From positions 197,745-261,744 of the forward strand of contig QANU01064822.1 in assembly GCA_003254905.1 (NCBI GenBank): a DNA stretch of 64,000 bases, written 5' to 3'. This document shows positions 12,471-24,410 of the stretch, piece after piece. The stretch comes from Nissolia schottii. Lineage: Eukaryota > Streptophyta > Magnoliopsida > Fabales > Fabaceae. Positions within the stretch are counted from its first letter, which is position 1. Every line of letters begins with the position of its first letter. The position numbers were made by a program, and so were the translations under genes. The notes below the pieces were generated by a model. The model did not search any database, was not told the DNA's origin, and was given only the letters and a program-made list of their open reading frames with translations.

Positions 12471-13530
12471 ATAATACTCTGAGTTTTCATCAAAATAATA
12501 ATAATAATTTGAAATTTCAAATTATGATTTAACATTAATAAAATATTAATTTTCTATTAAATCACACTATAATTTACAAATTATAAACAAGGATGCCACT
12601 TATCAAATTTAATAGAATGAATTTAATGTTAGAAATAAGACAAAGGATAATAAGACTGGAACAATAATGTCTAACTGTCAACTTTTCATGTGCGATATTT
12701 TAGTAGTACTACTTTACAATTATATTTGTTCTAAAGAAAACTAGCGACGTGCCTATGCTTTCCACGTTGTTATTTACTATTTAACTTGTAAATATTTATT
12801 ATTATTATTATTATTATTACTATTATATTTTGTAATTAAAATAATTATAATTTTTAGTTTAACATATATCTTTTTTTATTTGATAAAGGAATGTGTTACA
12901 ATTTTACAATACTCAATTACATTTAATTTTTTATGGAATGAGTGTAATTAGTGTGAGAATAAATCATTTGTGTCAATTTGATAGTAAATGATTGGAGGAA
13001 CTATACAATATTTTTTTTACATTGATAATGCATAAAAATTTAATTAATAATAAAGTGCGTGTATATATATATTTATAAATATATAATTATACACATATAA
13101 TTCATAATATAATATTTATTTATTTTGTAGTATTAAATAAATTGAATAATTAATAATAAATATTACAAAACTTATAAGTTATTCACTCAAGGAATATTAA
13201 CATTTGATATATCTGTATTGGTAAAAAGAGTTGAGAAGGGAGTTGGGCTCGCGCGCATGAGTCCAAACCACTTGGGCTCTTCAAAGTGCAATTCGATGGA
13301 TTCCCCACTCCCGCGCACGATAAAGAGCGTCCCGATCTTTTTGGAAAGTAATTTTTTGAACTGTTACAGCTTACTTAAAAAATCATATTTTTCACATGTG
13401 CACCAACGACTAATGCTAAGAATCCCTAATGTTTTAAAACATACATTATTTAAATGCATTTATGAAATATCCTAAACTAATAAACAATGCCAAATGCTTA
13501 ACACACAAAATGCTTTTGTATGTTGGGTTC
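12471..13530. other. AT-rich intergenic DNA
   Basis: Very AT-rich with short ATT and TA microsatellites around 12790-12830 and 13060-13080. No gene seen. Confidence 0.6.
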
Positions 13531-13539
13531 AACGAAGTG

Positions 13540-13629
13540 CTCTTCTTCTTCTTCAAACCGTGACCACTACCTCCTTCAATCCCGTTCTTCTTCTTCTTCA
13601 AACCGTAACTGCTACCTCCTTCAATCCCG
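13540..13629 (+). repeat. 45-bp tandem repeat, two copies
   Basis: A CTTCTT tract, CAAACCGT and CTACCTCCTTCAATCCCG are repeated with a 45-bp period. The open frame across it is probably incidental. Confidence 0.7.
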
Positions 13630-13689
13630 CAATTTACCTACAACTTCATACATTACAAAATCAAATAAGTGAGGATAGATCAACCGATC

Positions 13690-14190
13690 AAATAAGTGTT
13701 GCACAAGGCAGACCTAGCCATAAGAATGCTCACGTGGTCCATGGAACTTTCCAAGTTTGACAAAAGGATGACCCCTCAGGACGTAAGGATCCGTTACCAT
13801 GGTATAAACTTGCACTGCGTGCAACACACGAACACGCAATTCGAGTTAGGGCCCCTGTTAAGGACTAGCTCGCAAGGAGCAAGTAAGCCTCCATGGATAA
13901 CGGGCCTAAGGCCCAACCCATTTCTACCCAGACCACCAATCCGGGTCCATGGAGAAATTATCTAGGGGCCGCTCATTTAACCTAACAAATTAAGGGGCTG
14001 CTCCACGGATATAAAAGGACCCGCCACCAAGGTATGAGATCAAGACCTTTTTAAATAACATACCTGATTTTTCTACAAACTCTAACTTAGGCGTCAGATG
14101 TTTGCATGTACCCACACCACCGCACGACATCCCAACCGAGGAGATCTGAAGTCCTACCTCATCGAAGGAACTCGCCTTCGATACACTTCT
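13690..14190 (+). mobile_element. Gypsy-like LTR fragment
   Basis: The region is GC-richer than its surroundings. It holds a TATAAAAGG box at about 14011 and, roughly 75 bp on, CTAACTTAGGCGTCAGATG, an arrangement like that of plant Ty3/Gypsy (Tat/Athila-type) LTRs. No internal coding region or second LTR was found nearby, so it is a solo or truncated LTR. Boundaries are not defined by a target duplication. Confidence 0.5.
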
Positions 14191-14523
14191 TACTAGTACA
14201 ATAATAGCACTAAAAAACAAACCATACACGCTAACCAGCGACCAGAAAAAAAAAAGAAAAAAGAAAATTAAATAAATAAAATGAATCAAAACACTCCCAC
14301 CACAAGGAAATAAAAACAAAAGCAGCACACTTGCTCGGGGTAGTTGAACTTGCCATCAAAACACAACCCACAAAATCACAGAACCGGTACGAGCATTTAA
14401 TTGGGTAGAAGAAAAAGAAATGAGAGATGTATTTAATTTGATACATGTGAGCTAGGAGGAGAATTTCATGCTGTCATAGGCATAGAGGAAAAAATAGAAG
14501 CATCCAGAAGGACGGATTGACCA

Positions 14524-16446
14524 ATGGAGGAGGAGGCACTGAATCCTGAGCCTGCAAATTCATCACCGTTAGATTCCAAACAAGGAGAAGAAGAAAGAGG
14601 AGCAGCAGCAGCACCAATGGCTCAAGATGACCGCGCAACATTGAAAGGCAGCACCGATGCGGAGCTCACAAAAATCAGCCTCATGAGAGCCTTTGTTGAG
14701 AACCGGGATCCCTCCTCCAAGGTACATAACTAATCATGATCAATACCAACGATTAGCACTTTGGTTTTTCAGGTCGGAACACCCAGAATCAATTTTGACA
14801 GCCCATCAATCACAAATGAGAGGCTGCCAGAATCGATTTTAGACGTTCCCGCTAGATGGTACTACTGAACTATGTCATGTTTTCTTGCAACTACAACCAC
14901 CACCACCACCACCACCACCTGTGCCAATAGATTTTGCCATGTTGATGCTAATTTAGATAGAATTTCCCATAATGCTGTCATTATCTTTTAACTAGATAGA
15001 ATTTGAAGATTTGAAATGTATAATTTATGATATTAGTGGTTGGAATTTGAATTGGTTGTGGTTTCGGGGGTTCAGGAAGTAGATGATTTGACTCTGAGGA
15101 GATTCTTGAGAGCTCGTGACTTGAATGTGGAGAAGGGTTCGGATATGTTCCTCAAGTACTTGAAGTGGAGACGCTCCTTTGTGCCCAACGGCTCGGTCTC
15201 TCCATCAGAGATCGCCGAGGAACTCAAAAGGCGCGTGACGTACTCGCAAGGATTCGATAAGCAGGGCCGACCTATAGTTGTTGCCTTTGCTGCCAAACAT
15301 TTTCAGAACAAGGATCGTGTTGATGCATTCAAACGTAGGCTTTCTTTTTTCTCACTTTGATTGTTCCTAAAATGATCATGGAAACTGCCATTTGAAGTGA
15401 AATTTGACTTCAATTTCATACCGATACTTGATTGGTTCAAGTGATCCGATATTTATTTCATTAACATGGTCTCTGATTCGAATCTGGTAGATAGAAAAAA
15501 CAATGACAGGGAGAACCTTCCCATAGTGAGCCAACTTAAGTCGAACCAGATCAATTAGAGTTCAATATAGGTGATTCGAACCAAAAAAAGAAAACGAAAA
15601 TAGTGTATCGGTCTGAGTTAATTTCTAACACTTCTACTTGCTCACTTAAGAGAATAATTGTTTCAACTCACAAGCGCTTATCTTGATTTTAAGTACTTTT
15701 CTTTTCTTCTTTCTGTATACAGGGTATGTAGTCTTTATTCTTGATCAATTGTGTTCAAGGTAACCCCCTTTTCCTATCTCATTTTCATGCCCCACATGTG
15801 CTGATACAAATGAAAAATATGATGCAGAACCTACATTTTTATTGCTGTTGAATTCAGTTATAAGATTGTAAGGATTGTGACATTACCAATTTGATGTATC
15901 AGGATGCCACCAGGGCAAGAAAAGTTTTGTGCCATAGCAGATATCGAGGGATGGGGCTACGCGAACAGTGACGTTCGTGGATACCTTAATGCTCTAACCA
16001 TTTTGCAGGTGTAGTTCTGAAATTCCCGTCTTTCTTTCCATTGATATAATTAATATATAATTAATCTTAAGCTTCTTGTGTGTGTTCATGACCCTTTTTA
16101 TTTCGGATGCAGGATTACCACCCAGAAAGATTAGGGAAGTTGTTTATTGTCCATGCACCTTACTTGTTCATGAAAGTATGGAAAATTGTCTATCCTTTCA
16201 TTGACAACAATACAAAGAAGAAGGTGACACACTTGAATTTTTGTAACTTGATGCATATACTAACATGTATTGAGATGTATGTTAGGAGCATGTTTTCTGA
16301 ATGTTATGTTGCACTCTCTTCTTGTGCAGATAGTGTTTGTGGAGAACAAGAAGCTGAAATCAACACTGCTAGAAGACATAGATGAGAGTCAGATCCCAGA
16401 GATATACGGCGGTAAACTTCCATTAGTACCTATCGAAGATTGCTGA
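14524..16446 (+). CDS. SEC14-like CRAL-TRIO domain protein
   Basis: Members of this family bind and transfer phosphoinositides, phosphatidylcholine or other small lipids at membranes; the ligand cannot be told from the sequence. Exons are 14524-14721, 15076-15334, 15723-15759, 15903-16008, 16113-16223 and 16330-16446. All junctions are GT-AG with matching phase, giving 828 nt and 275 aa, a typical size for the short, single-domain plant members. The first ~45 residues are acidic and low-complexity (MEEEALNPEP). The CRAL-TRIO N-terminal helices follow (about 66-115: VDDLTLRRFLRARDLNVEKG). The lipid-binding fold (about 120-265) includes GRPIVV, IADIEGWGYANSD, DYHPERLGKLFIVHAP and the C-terminal IPEIYGGKLPLVP. 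The 37-nt third exon is unusually small but keeps frame. No GOLD or nodulin domain is present. An in-frame extension from exon 2 upstream of 15076 is intronic. Confidence 0.92.
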
Positions 16447-17078
16447 TTAAATCATTGCGGCAAAATAAGGAGAGGTCAGCACATTCTTTCTATATATAAA
16501 AATAAAAAATAAAAAAGGAAAAAGGAAAGACCCTCTTCTATTTATATGTTTTATGCCAATATCTGCTGTTAAATACAGATTGGAGTTCTATATATAGATG
16601 GTGATGTTGCATATGAACTTGTTCTTTGCCTGCTGTAAATCAAATCACAACCTTCCCTTTATATACTGCATCTCAGAAAGAGTTGTGCTTTCAAAACTAA
16701 GGGATTACATTTTCAATGGACAAATTCAGGATCCAACTATTTAGAATCTACTATGTGCATTATTGCATTCGTGAGGATGAGACTAAAAGAGTTTGATGTT
16801 TGAGGAGCTGATAATTTAGAATGGAAGTTACTCTACACTTGAAATGGAAGTTGAGGAGTGAAGAATAAGCTGTTCAATTCCATAATGTTGTTGTCACTAA
16901 ACAACAATGAATGAGAACATAGGCATTTTCATCTCACTTTATTTTCAGCTTTTGTGATACCATTGTATATTATCTTACTTTTCTATTTTGCACCCCTTTA
17001 AACAAACACGTCATAATAGCCATCATAATATATCAATCTCTGAAATTTATCTTGCAAATCGACCGAAAGATCAATCTA
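16447..17078 (+). other. 3' flank of the SEC14-like gene
   Basis: The 3'UTR should lie in the first few hundred bases. Beyond that no coding or repeat signal was recognised until the palindrome-rich repeat at 17079. Confidence 0.5.
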
Positions 17079-17358
17079 TAGGATATTTTACGTATCTATG
17101 GCCTTAATAAATTTATAGTTCCATAGTATGGTCTATTCAAAAAAAAATTACGAATGTGTAAGTGTTTTGTCTAAAATCGTCACTCCCTGTGGCGATTTCA
17201 GATATTTGAACTTCTTTTTTAAAAACTCTGGGGTGAAACTCTGAAATCGTCTTGCACAGTGGCGATTTCAGAAATTTGCCCCACACTTTCGTAATTTCTC
17301 ATTCCAACTCATATATTCGGAATTTTTTCCTCCAAACCAACCTAAATGTCAAAACCCC
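17079..17358 (+). repeat. Palindrome-bearing repeat (MULE-like end), two units
   Basis: The region contains two units built on the inverted arms TCTGAAATCG(C/T)C and (G)GCGATTTCAGA. An outer segment has GGCCTTAATAAATTT and ATTACGAATGTGT; an inner segment has CCACACTTTCGTAATTTCTC. The whole unit recurs inverted at 40814-41244 with five palindromes instead of two. It is probably one end of a transposable element. Confidence 0.65.
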
Positions 17359-18149
17359 CAATCTATAAAGATGAAACAGAAGATACAAATTCAATGTCTT
17401 TCTTCTAATGTACTCTCAAAACACCATGTAATCATGTATATACTAACTAAAAAGAAGTAAGCCATTCATATATTTTAGCTCCCAATTACATCTTTCTCAT
17501 GAAACTGAATCAAATGGGCAAACATGATTCTGCGGATCACAAAAACCATGGCATGACAAATCACGCACCCAGGACCAGAGTCTTCAATTCTTTCCATTAA
17601 AACAAAGAAGTTCTGCAAAACACTAACAGGTAATGAAAGTTCCTCAAATCGAGTACAATACTATGCAGCAGATGACATAACTTCAGGGTTACTTTCAATG
17701 CCTGCAATTCATTAACAAAATATACTATTTAAATGCAGTAACAGCAAGTACTTCTTAAATAACAGCTAATTTTGTGACATAACAGCAAAATAAGTCAAAG
17801 ATTTGTTATTGCCCAAAGTGTAGAGTTACCATCAACTTACTTTAATAAAAGAATTATTCAAGAGCTTCTGCACATTTTAAGTATTAAAATGGAGAAACTT
17901 TTGGAATATTATAAACTTCGTATGAATGAAATAAAGGAAGGAAACACATGCATATTTCAAAATTACCAAGTCGAAGTTCCGGTCTTTTTGCAAAATTATT
18001 TTTTAGATTTTTGTAACTTACCTAGGAACTCATGATTTTCGCATGTATTAAATTTTCCGTCTACCATGTGTTAACATAACACACATATGAATATTTACTT
18101 ATATTTTAATTAAACAAATTAAAAAAAAATTTAAATTATTTCGTACGCA
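17359..18149. other. Non-coding stretch between two MULE-like ends
   Basis: 17440-17700 has more balanced base composition than the DNA around it and a short minus-strand open stretch. It could be a captured exon, but no family was recognised. The rest is AT-rich. Confidence 0.4.
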
Positions 18150-18270
18150 ATTCGCCAACACGGTTGGCGAATTCCAACTCCCTCGTGCCACGTCAGTCAA
18201 ACCGTGGTAGTCCTGTAATAAGTTTTCAAACGAGGGTATTTCGGTAATATGTTTCTATGGCATGAGTAAT
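18150..18270 (+). repeat. MULE end with GTTGGCGAA palindrome
   Basis: One palindrome has arms TTCGCCAAC and GTTGGCGAA around ACG. It is followed by CCACGTCAGTC, CCGTGGTAGT and GAGGGTATTTCGGTAATATG. The reverse complement of 60450-60590 shares the same order of motifs, and that copy adjoins a MuDR-type transposase fragment. This is an isolated right-hand end. Confidence 0.6.
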
Positions 18271-21200
18271 ACAGTAACAAAACTCTTAATTGTTTTGACA
18301 TGGAAAACTGAAAAATTATTGTATAGATATAATTCTAATATCTCATATTTATAAATAATAACATTGGCTTGATCTACTATAAAAAAAATTAACATTTGCG
18401 AGAGCTTAAAATATGTCCTGAATTATAAAATTTATTAACAAATTATAATTTGTCTTCAATATAACATAAAATAGATACAATATTTTAATGTGGGTCGTGT
18501 TTGTAATTTGGAAATGTTTTTCCTTAATTTTTATTTTTTTTACAAAATTATAATTACCCCCATTTAATCATAATCTCGTCAAATTTCAACTAGATTTTTA
18601 TAATTTGATAAATTTTCCATCTTACCTTAGTCACATCTCCCAAAAGCGCAAACCAATGAAAAATCACATTTTAGCTTGGTTTAGGTAGAAAATCAACCAA
18701 AGAAAATCATGAATTATTTTTTGGTGCAGGATTAAGGTATTTGTCGGTGTGGATTCAATGACTAATCCATCACTGATTTGTAGACACTTCTAAAAATACG
18801 ATAGTTGTCTCAAGTATATCTTAACCATCACTCATGTATATCTTAATTCATTTTACATTTATAGCTAAAATTAAAATCCTTTTAAACATTACAATAGTGT
18901 ACATACATGAGTCTCCATAAAGACATTTTCAAATTTAAAAGATAAAGATTTGGTCAATTTTATTTAAATCATATCATATTTAAAATTTAAATCAAATCAT
19001 ATTTGTCTATTAAATCAAATTTGAGATGATAATGTAACTGAAAATTTTTTTAAAAAAAATATCTTAATTCACGTTACAATAGTACTCATAAATGGGTTTC
19101 CACTATGACGCAAATTTCAAAAATATTTTAATCAAATAAAGATAATTTTAAATTTAAAAGATATAGATTTGTTCAATTTCAAATTTAAAATATACGTTTT
19201 AAATATGCAATATTTGAAGCAAGCATAAAATAAAATTTCCTTATTTACTATTTGTTCCTTATTTGATTTTATTATGCGTGGTTGATACTCTAAGACACTG
19301 ATGTGATTGGTTTTTATTTTTTCTCACCATTATAATACATTAAACTCTCTACAAACTTCTCACTCATTTTTTTTCTTTTAATTCACAAAAAAGTCTAAAC
19401 TTTAGTACACATTACAAATAAACATTGGAATCGATTTAAATCAATTTTTAATTAAAAAAAATCTAAATTACATTAGAGTCACTTTAAAATCACTCTCTTC
19501 ATAAAAAAAAAAAAATTTCATTTTAAAAACAATTTTATAATTGATTGATTCGAAGAATAGAGATTTTTCCATGTTTTATTTCTAAAGAAATTCCGAATTT
19601 CATGCGTGGCTTTGGCTTTGGCTTTGTGCGGCACAGTCAAAATCAAGCTTAATCATATCACAATCAGATCATAATCACACATCTAAGACCACTCTTTAGT
19701 TGTTTAAGTACACTATCTATCTCTAACGACCACCTTAAAGGATCAACACATATAAAGGAACTGCACGAGACCACACGTTACATATCTGACTGAGCCAACA
19801 AGTACACAAAATAACAGTCAAATCAGAGGTCAAACCACAGGCGCATAATACCGAGGTGGCAACGAACGATCTGGTCGCATACAAGTAACCACGTAAGACT
19901 GGAAGAGCCTAGCTAGTTCGGTTTGTTTTGGGACTATTTCGTTTCAAATCAATTATATGGAACCCTCTCAACAAGTTACAAAGGAATAAGATCTCAAACT
20001 GAGAGTGAGAGGGAACCCTCGCCAAACCCCCACTCCAAACCAGTCTCGGGAAAAACAATCCCCTCACCAGGAATCAAATCTGATTCATGCTAGAGGGAAC
20101 TTTTGGAAAAAAGAGAATCGTAAGTGTTTTCATAATTAAAATGGAAAGAAAAGAAAAATTATGCTGCCATCTATTTAATGGCGAGAACTTTAATTTGGAA
20201 AAGATCATTTTTTTGATTTGAAACTAAATAAATCAACGTATAAATTTTTATATATAGCACTTGTGCTTTTAAGTATATAATAGGAAAGAAAATATAAAAA
20301 AATGTGATTTATAAAAATGTGTATATTAATTTGTAAGTGAATAAATTAGATCTTTAAACATTTTCTTTTCAAAAATTAAAGTCATCCTTAATTATAAACA
20401 TAATTTTAAGGAAAATGCTAAAACTATTTTAACTAGTTTTATTGAAAATTTTCTTAACTTGTTTGTTCACCTCTATCAAATAATCTTTAAAATATTATAT
20501 AAGTTACTCATCATGTTACTCTTGAATAAGTAAATTTTTAAGGAAAAAGAAACATTTTACTCTTCAACTATAGGTCATATAAATCTTACTCTTAATCGTA
20601 CTTATATATTAAAACTAACTTATTATTATAAATAGAATGTACTCCAAATTCCTTCATTTTATAATTTAACAATTTTACGCATTTTAAAAACCATTTAATT
20701 TTTATATTTTAATTCATTTATTTAATTTTTTTATTAATTAAAGCATAAATTTGATATTAAATTACAGTATTAAATCAACGTGTTCAATATGAAACGTACC
20801 ATATTAAATTACATTCAAGACTAATCATATCATACTTATATACTAAAACTGAGTTATTACCATAAATAAAACTTGTTCCAAATTTCTCAATTTTAAATTC
20901 TAGCAATTCTACACATTCTAATCATACTTATCACACATACACTAAAACTTAGTTTCTACCATAAATAGAATTTGCTCCAAATTCCTCCATTTCAAATTCT
21001 AATAGTTCCATGCATTTTAAAAAGATATTTACTTTTCATTTTTTTAATTCATTTATGTAATTATTTTTATTAATTAAAGTATAAATACAAAACATAATAA
21101 TTTATTTTAAAATTGATTAACGTCCCATTTAAAAAATAATTATTTTAAATATTTAATTCAAATTGATTTAAATCATATTAACTCACCATTATAAAAAAAA

Positions 21201-21909
21201 CAAATTAATTGATTGCCACCCATTTTTTATTAGCTAGATGTTATTTAAATTACTAAATTGAGGTTTGCTATCATTTAAATTTCATATTATTTTCATTTCT
21301 AGTATTTTATGTTTTTTTTATCTATTTGGGTTGTTCTAGGGGTTTATATAACCAGGGTTGAACAAAACGTGTACTGACTTGATTTTATGATCAGATCATT
21401 TTTTTGAGCTTAAACTCAGCCTATAATGACCCCACTAATTAATAACTGAGTCAAGCTGGGTTGAAACAATGTTTAGATAATATATAAGATTTGAACATTA
21501 CATATAGTAAAGTCATAATATTTTACATGTTACAAATTAAATTTAAGAGATAACTTGCAATACATATTTCAAAATAAATTATATCAATTTAAAAGTAACA
21601 TAATATTTAGTAAAGAATACTAATTGAACTATAAATATTTAATAATTTACCACTAATTTTTACAAAAATATAAATCTTAAAAAATTATATGATTTTGGGT
21701 CAGGTTGGGTTAATCTGAAGCATAACTTGAACCTAACCCAAAAGATCATTGTGTCAAATTTAATAATCCAAACCCGACTAAAAATAATGTGAGTTAGGCT
21801 AAGCCATCAAGCCATACCAGGTTATAAACACTCTTAAATTGTCCTATGACAACTTTATTTATTTTATATTCAGATAAAAATATTAAAATTTTAAATTATA
21901 TATTGATCA
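18271..21909. other. Long AT-rich gene-free region
   Basis: No credible gene on either strand over 3.6 kb. The block at 19600-20110 is less AT-rich and may be an old insertion, but no domain was recognised. A triplicated repeat is listed separately at 20596-21010. Confidence 0.55.
20596..21010 (+). repeat. About 100-bp degenerate repeat, three copies
   Basis: The shared order is ACTTAT, ACTAAAACT, ATAAATAGAAT, then CTCCAAATTCCT(C/T)CATTT. It recurs at about 20596, 20830 and 20925. Confidence 0.55.
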
Positions 21910-21917
21910 TCTGTAAG

Positions 21918-22741
21918 TAGGGCTGTCAAAATGAACCAGACCCACGAGTTCAGTTAAATGGACCGACTTTATATGTAAAAAAATAAGTCCGCGAAAATTT
22001 GAAAAAAATAGTTTGGCCCGTTTTAGCTCGCGGGCTAAACAGGCCAGCCCGGCGGGCTCATGAATTTTTTTTTAAATACAAAAATTTTAAAAGTTTCATT
22101 TTAGACTCTAACTTTTATTTTGGAGTTTAGAGTTTAATTATTTGGACTTATAATTGAACGTGTTTAACTATTTGTTATGCTGAACTACTTAACTATATTT
22201 ATATTGCTATGCAACTGAAGTGTTATCATATAGATATTGATAAATTTTGTATTCCATTCCTTCAATGAGTGCATACGCCCTAAAAGTTGACATATAGTTT
22301 TAAACCTTGTGTATTATTGATTAATCTACGAGAAAGAGTTTCAATTGTGTTTTTGATCAATAGCATAACAGTACTTGCATTAATGTTATATGTCATCATT
22401 TAATTAATGAAAATTGTATTAATTCATGAATCGATTTCAAATAGCATTTGATAACTTTCACGCAAGATAGTTGAAGGAACAAAAAAGATAATATAATATC
22501 GCAATCAACCATGTAAACTATTTCTTCAAGATTAATTAATAGATAGATAATAAAAAATAGCTAAAATGGTCGTGCATACTTATTCACAATTATTTAAACC
22601 ACAAAAATTAGACTAAAATTTTATTTTATTTTTTTAAAAAAACGGGCTAGCGGCTAACCCATTTAGGCCTGCAAATTGACCACAAACGAGCCGGACTCTA
22701 AAAAGAGACATAATTTTGACCCTACCTATTTGACACTCCTA
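21918..22741 (+). mobile_element. Non-autonomous hAT-like element, copy 1
   Basis: It is 824 bp, starting TAGGGCTGTCAAAA and ending TTTGACACTCCTA, so the ends are inverted repeats of the TAGGGxTGTCAAA type common in plant hAT elements. The 8-bp flanks are TCTGTAAG and TCCATAAG (6 of 8 match), as expected of an old hAT duplication. Subterminal DNA is rich in GGGC/GCCC motifs. It has no transposase. It is the same family and orientation as 29015-29927, and lies 1.7 kb upstream of LEAFY. Confidence 0.75.
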
Positions 22742-22749
22742 TCCATAAG

Positions 22750-23261
22750 TATCTATTCATCTATGTAGAGTAGTGAAATACAAATACCTATGCGGGGACA
22801 AAGTGAACTTTCATACACGATGTGAAGGACAATGGACTATCCTTTGCTCCTGTTATCATTCCAATTTATGTATTAGAGTTATTTATTTTTTTTAAATATA
22901 TTTCTAAAATTTTTGCTACTACAATAGATTATCATGGGTATGGTTGAACAAAAGAGACTCAACATCTTTTAACCAAATCCCTTAACTGATTATCAACCTA
23001 ATTGTCTACCAAAAAATTACAATATATCAAATCCTTTCAAATTTTTAATTTTTTGAATTTAACAATAAAGTTTAAATTTATATCTAAGATATATATTTAT
23101 TTTCTACATCAATATATTTTATATTCAAATAGTATAATTCTTGTGCACCATACAAGTTCATACTCTAATTGTTTTTTAAATGAGTAACCCTCTAATTAGT
23201 ATAACAATGTTGTAAATTAATTTATACATATCCGAATTATCCTATCTTAAAGGGGAAGAGC
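22750..23261. other. AT-rich spacer
   Basis: No gene or clear repeat seen between the hAT-like copy and the TRIM-like element. Confidence 0.55.
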
Positions 23262-23266
23262 AAGAG

Positions 23267-23497
23267 TATTAAATATCTTGAGTGAACGAGTAAAATGACA
23301 CAACAAAGACTATAGAGAACAAGAAATAACGGTATTATGAGGGTTACGCATTACAATGGAGGGTGAGCCTATTTATAGACTGAAAACCCAACGGCCAAAA
23401 GACAAATTACAATCAATCAAATATTTAAAAGATTATAATTAAATCAAATTAATCAAATTAAATCATTTACAATCATTAACATAAATTATTCTTAACA
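23267..23497 (-). repeat. 3' LTR of the TRIM-like element
   Basis: 231 bp. Its outer end has mutated from TGTTAAA to TATTAAA relative to the other LTR. Confidence 0.85.
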
Positions 23498-23810
23498 CCC
23501 TCCCTCAAGCTAAAGCTCTCCGAGCTTTAAGCTTGTCATAGCTCAACGGAGGGCTAAGTAGGGTGGAACCAACAAAACGGCAACAAAGGCTGTGCGGAAG
23601 AACCAGCAAAGGCAACAACGGAAGCAACATCAGGAGTTGGGTTGAACCAACAAAGGCAACATCGAAAGCTAGGCGGAACTAACAAAGGCAACAACGATAA
23701 GCAATAATTGAAACTACACGGAGACAGATTAAGTTAACATCAAGATTATGTGGAGGCAGTTAAAGGAAAAATTGTCAGAAGCGGGAATATGGGTTCAAGG
23801 TGGGAACCAT

Positions 23811-23823
23811 GACTCTGATACCA
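23811..23823 (-). other. Primer-binding site of the TRIM-like element
   Basis: On the minus strand the sequence TGGTATCAGAG immediately follows the 5' LTR. It is complementary to the 3' end of initiator methionyl tRNA, the usual plant LTR-retrotransposon primer, and fixes the element's orientation. Confidence 0.85.
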
Positions 23824-24054
23824 TGTTAAACATCTTGAGTGAACGAGTAAAATGACACAACAAAGACTACAAAGAACAAGAAATAACGGTATCATGAGGA
23901 TTGTGCATTATAATGGAGGGTGAAACTATTTATAAATTAAAAACTCAACGGCCAAAAAACAAATTACAATCAATCAAATATTTAAAAGATTATAATTAAA
24001 TCAAATCAATCAAATTAAATCATTTACAATCGTTAACATAAATTATTCTTAACA
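23824..24054 (-). repeat. 5' LTR of the TRIM-like element
   Basis: 231 bp with intact TG...CA ends on the minus strand. Only a handful of differences from 23267-23497. Confidence 0.85.
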
Positions 24055-24059
24055 AGGAG

Positions 24060-24410
24060 AATAAGAGAAAGGGAAATAAGAATCATTTGATCATATATGA
24101 GTTAAATTGTATTGTTAAAAATAAAATTAGAGAATTGATTTACGTATATATTTTAGAAGTCTGAAATAAGATATAAGTGTAGCCTCACGGGATAAAATGC
24201 AATTTTTTCAAATTTTAAATTAGCGTAAATTAAATAAAAACCTAGCACAGTAAATTAACCAGCAACTCCCCCCCCCCCCAACTCTCTCTCTCTCTCTCTC
24301 TTGGCCACCTTTATGCATCTTTATCTCCACCCAAACAGTACCACACACCTTGCACTTGCAATCTCACACAAAACAGTTCTCACTTCCACCCCCCAAACCC
24401 AACCTGCACC
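24060..24410 (+). promoter_or_regulatory. LEAFY near promoter and 5' leader
   Basis: This is the 350 bp between the TRIM-like element and the LEAFY ATG. The upstream half is AT-rich. At 24268-24279 there is a run of 12 C, followed by a CT microsatellite (24282-24301), then a CA/CC-rich leader. CT tracts near plant transcription starts are common core-promoter features. No TATA box is assigned with confidence. Confidence 0.5.

Larger units (their letters stand above)
23267..24054 (-). mobile_element. TRIM-like mini LTR retrotransposon in the LEAFY promoter
   Basis: Two near-identical 231-bp direct repeats (23267-23497 and 23824-24054) flank a 326-bp non-coding core, 788 bp in all. On the minus strand the LTR begins TGTTAAGAATAATT and ends GTTTAACA. 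Just inside the right-hand LTR is TGGTATCAGAG, the plant initiator-Met tRNA primer site. Just inside the other is the purine tract CTTGAGGGAGGG. The 5-bp flanks are AAGAG and AGGAG (one mismatch). The core has three AGGCAACA-type units and no gag or pol, so it depends on another element for mobility. It ends 356 bp before the LEAFY ATG, so it lies in the near promoter. Confidence 0.85.

Noticed and set aside
23811..23823. A tRNA gene near the LEAFY promoter
   Set aside because: Only the short primer-binding complement of initiator tRNA is present, with no cloverleaf.
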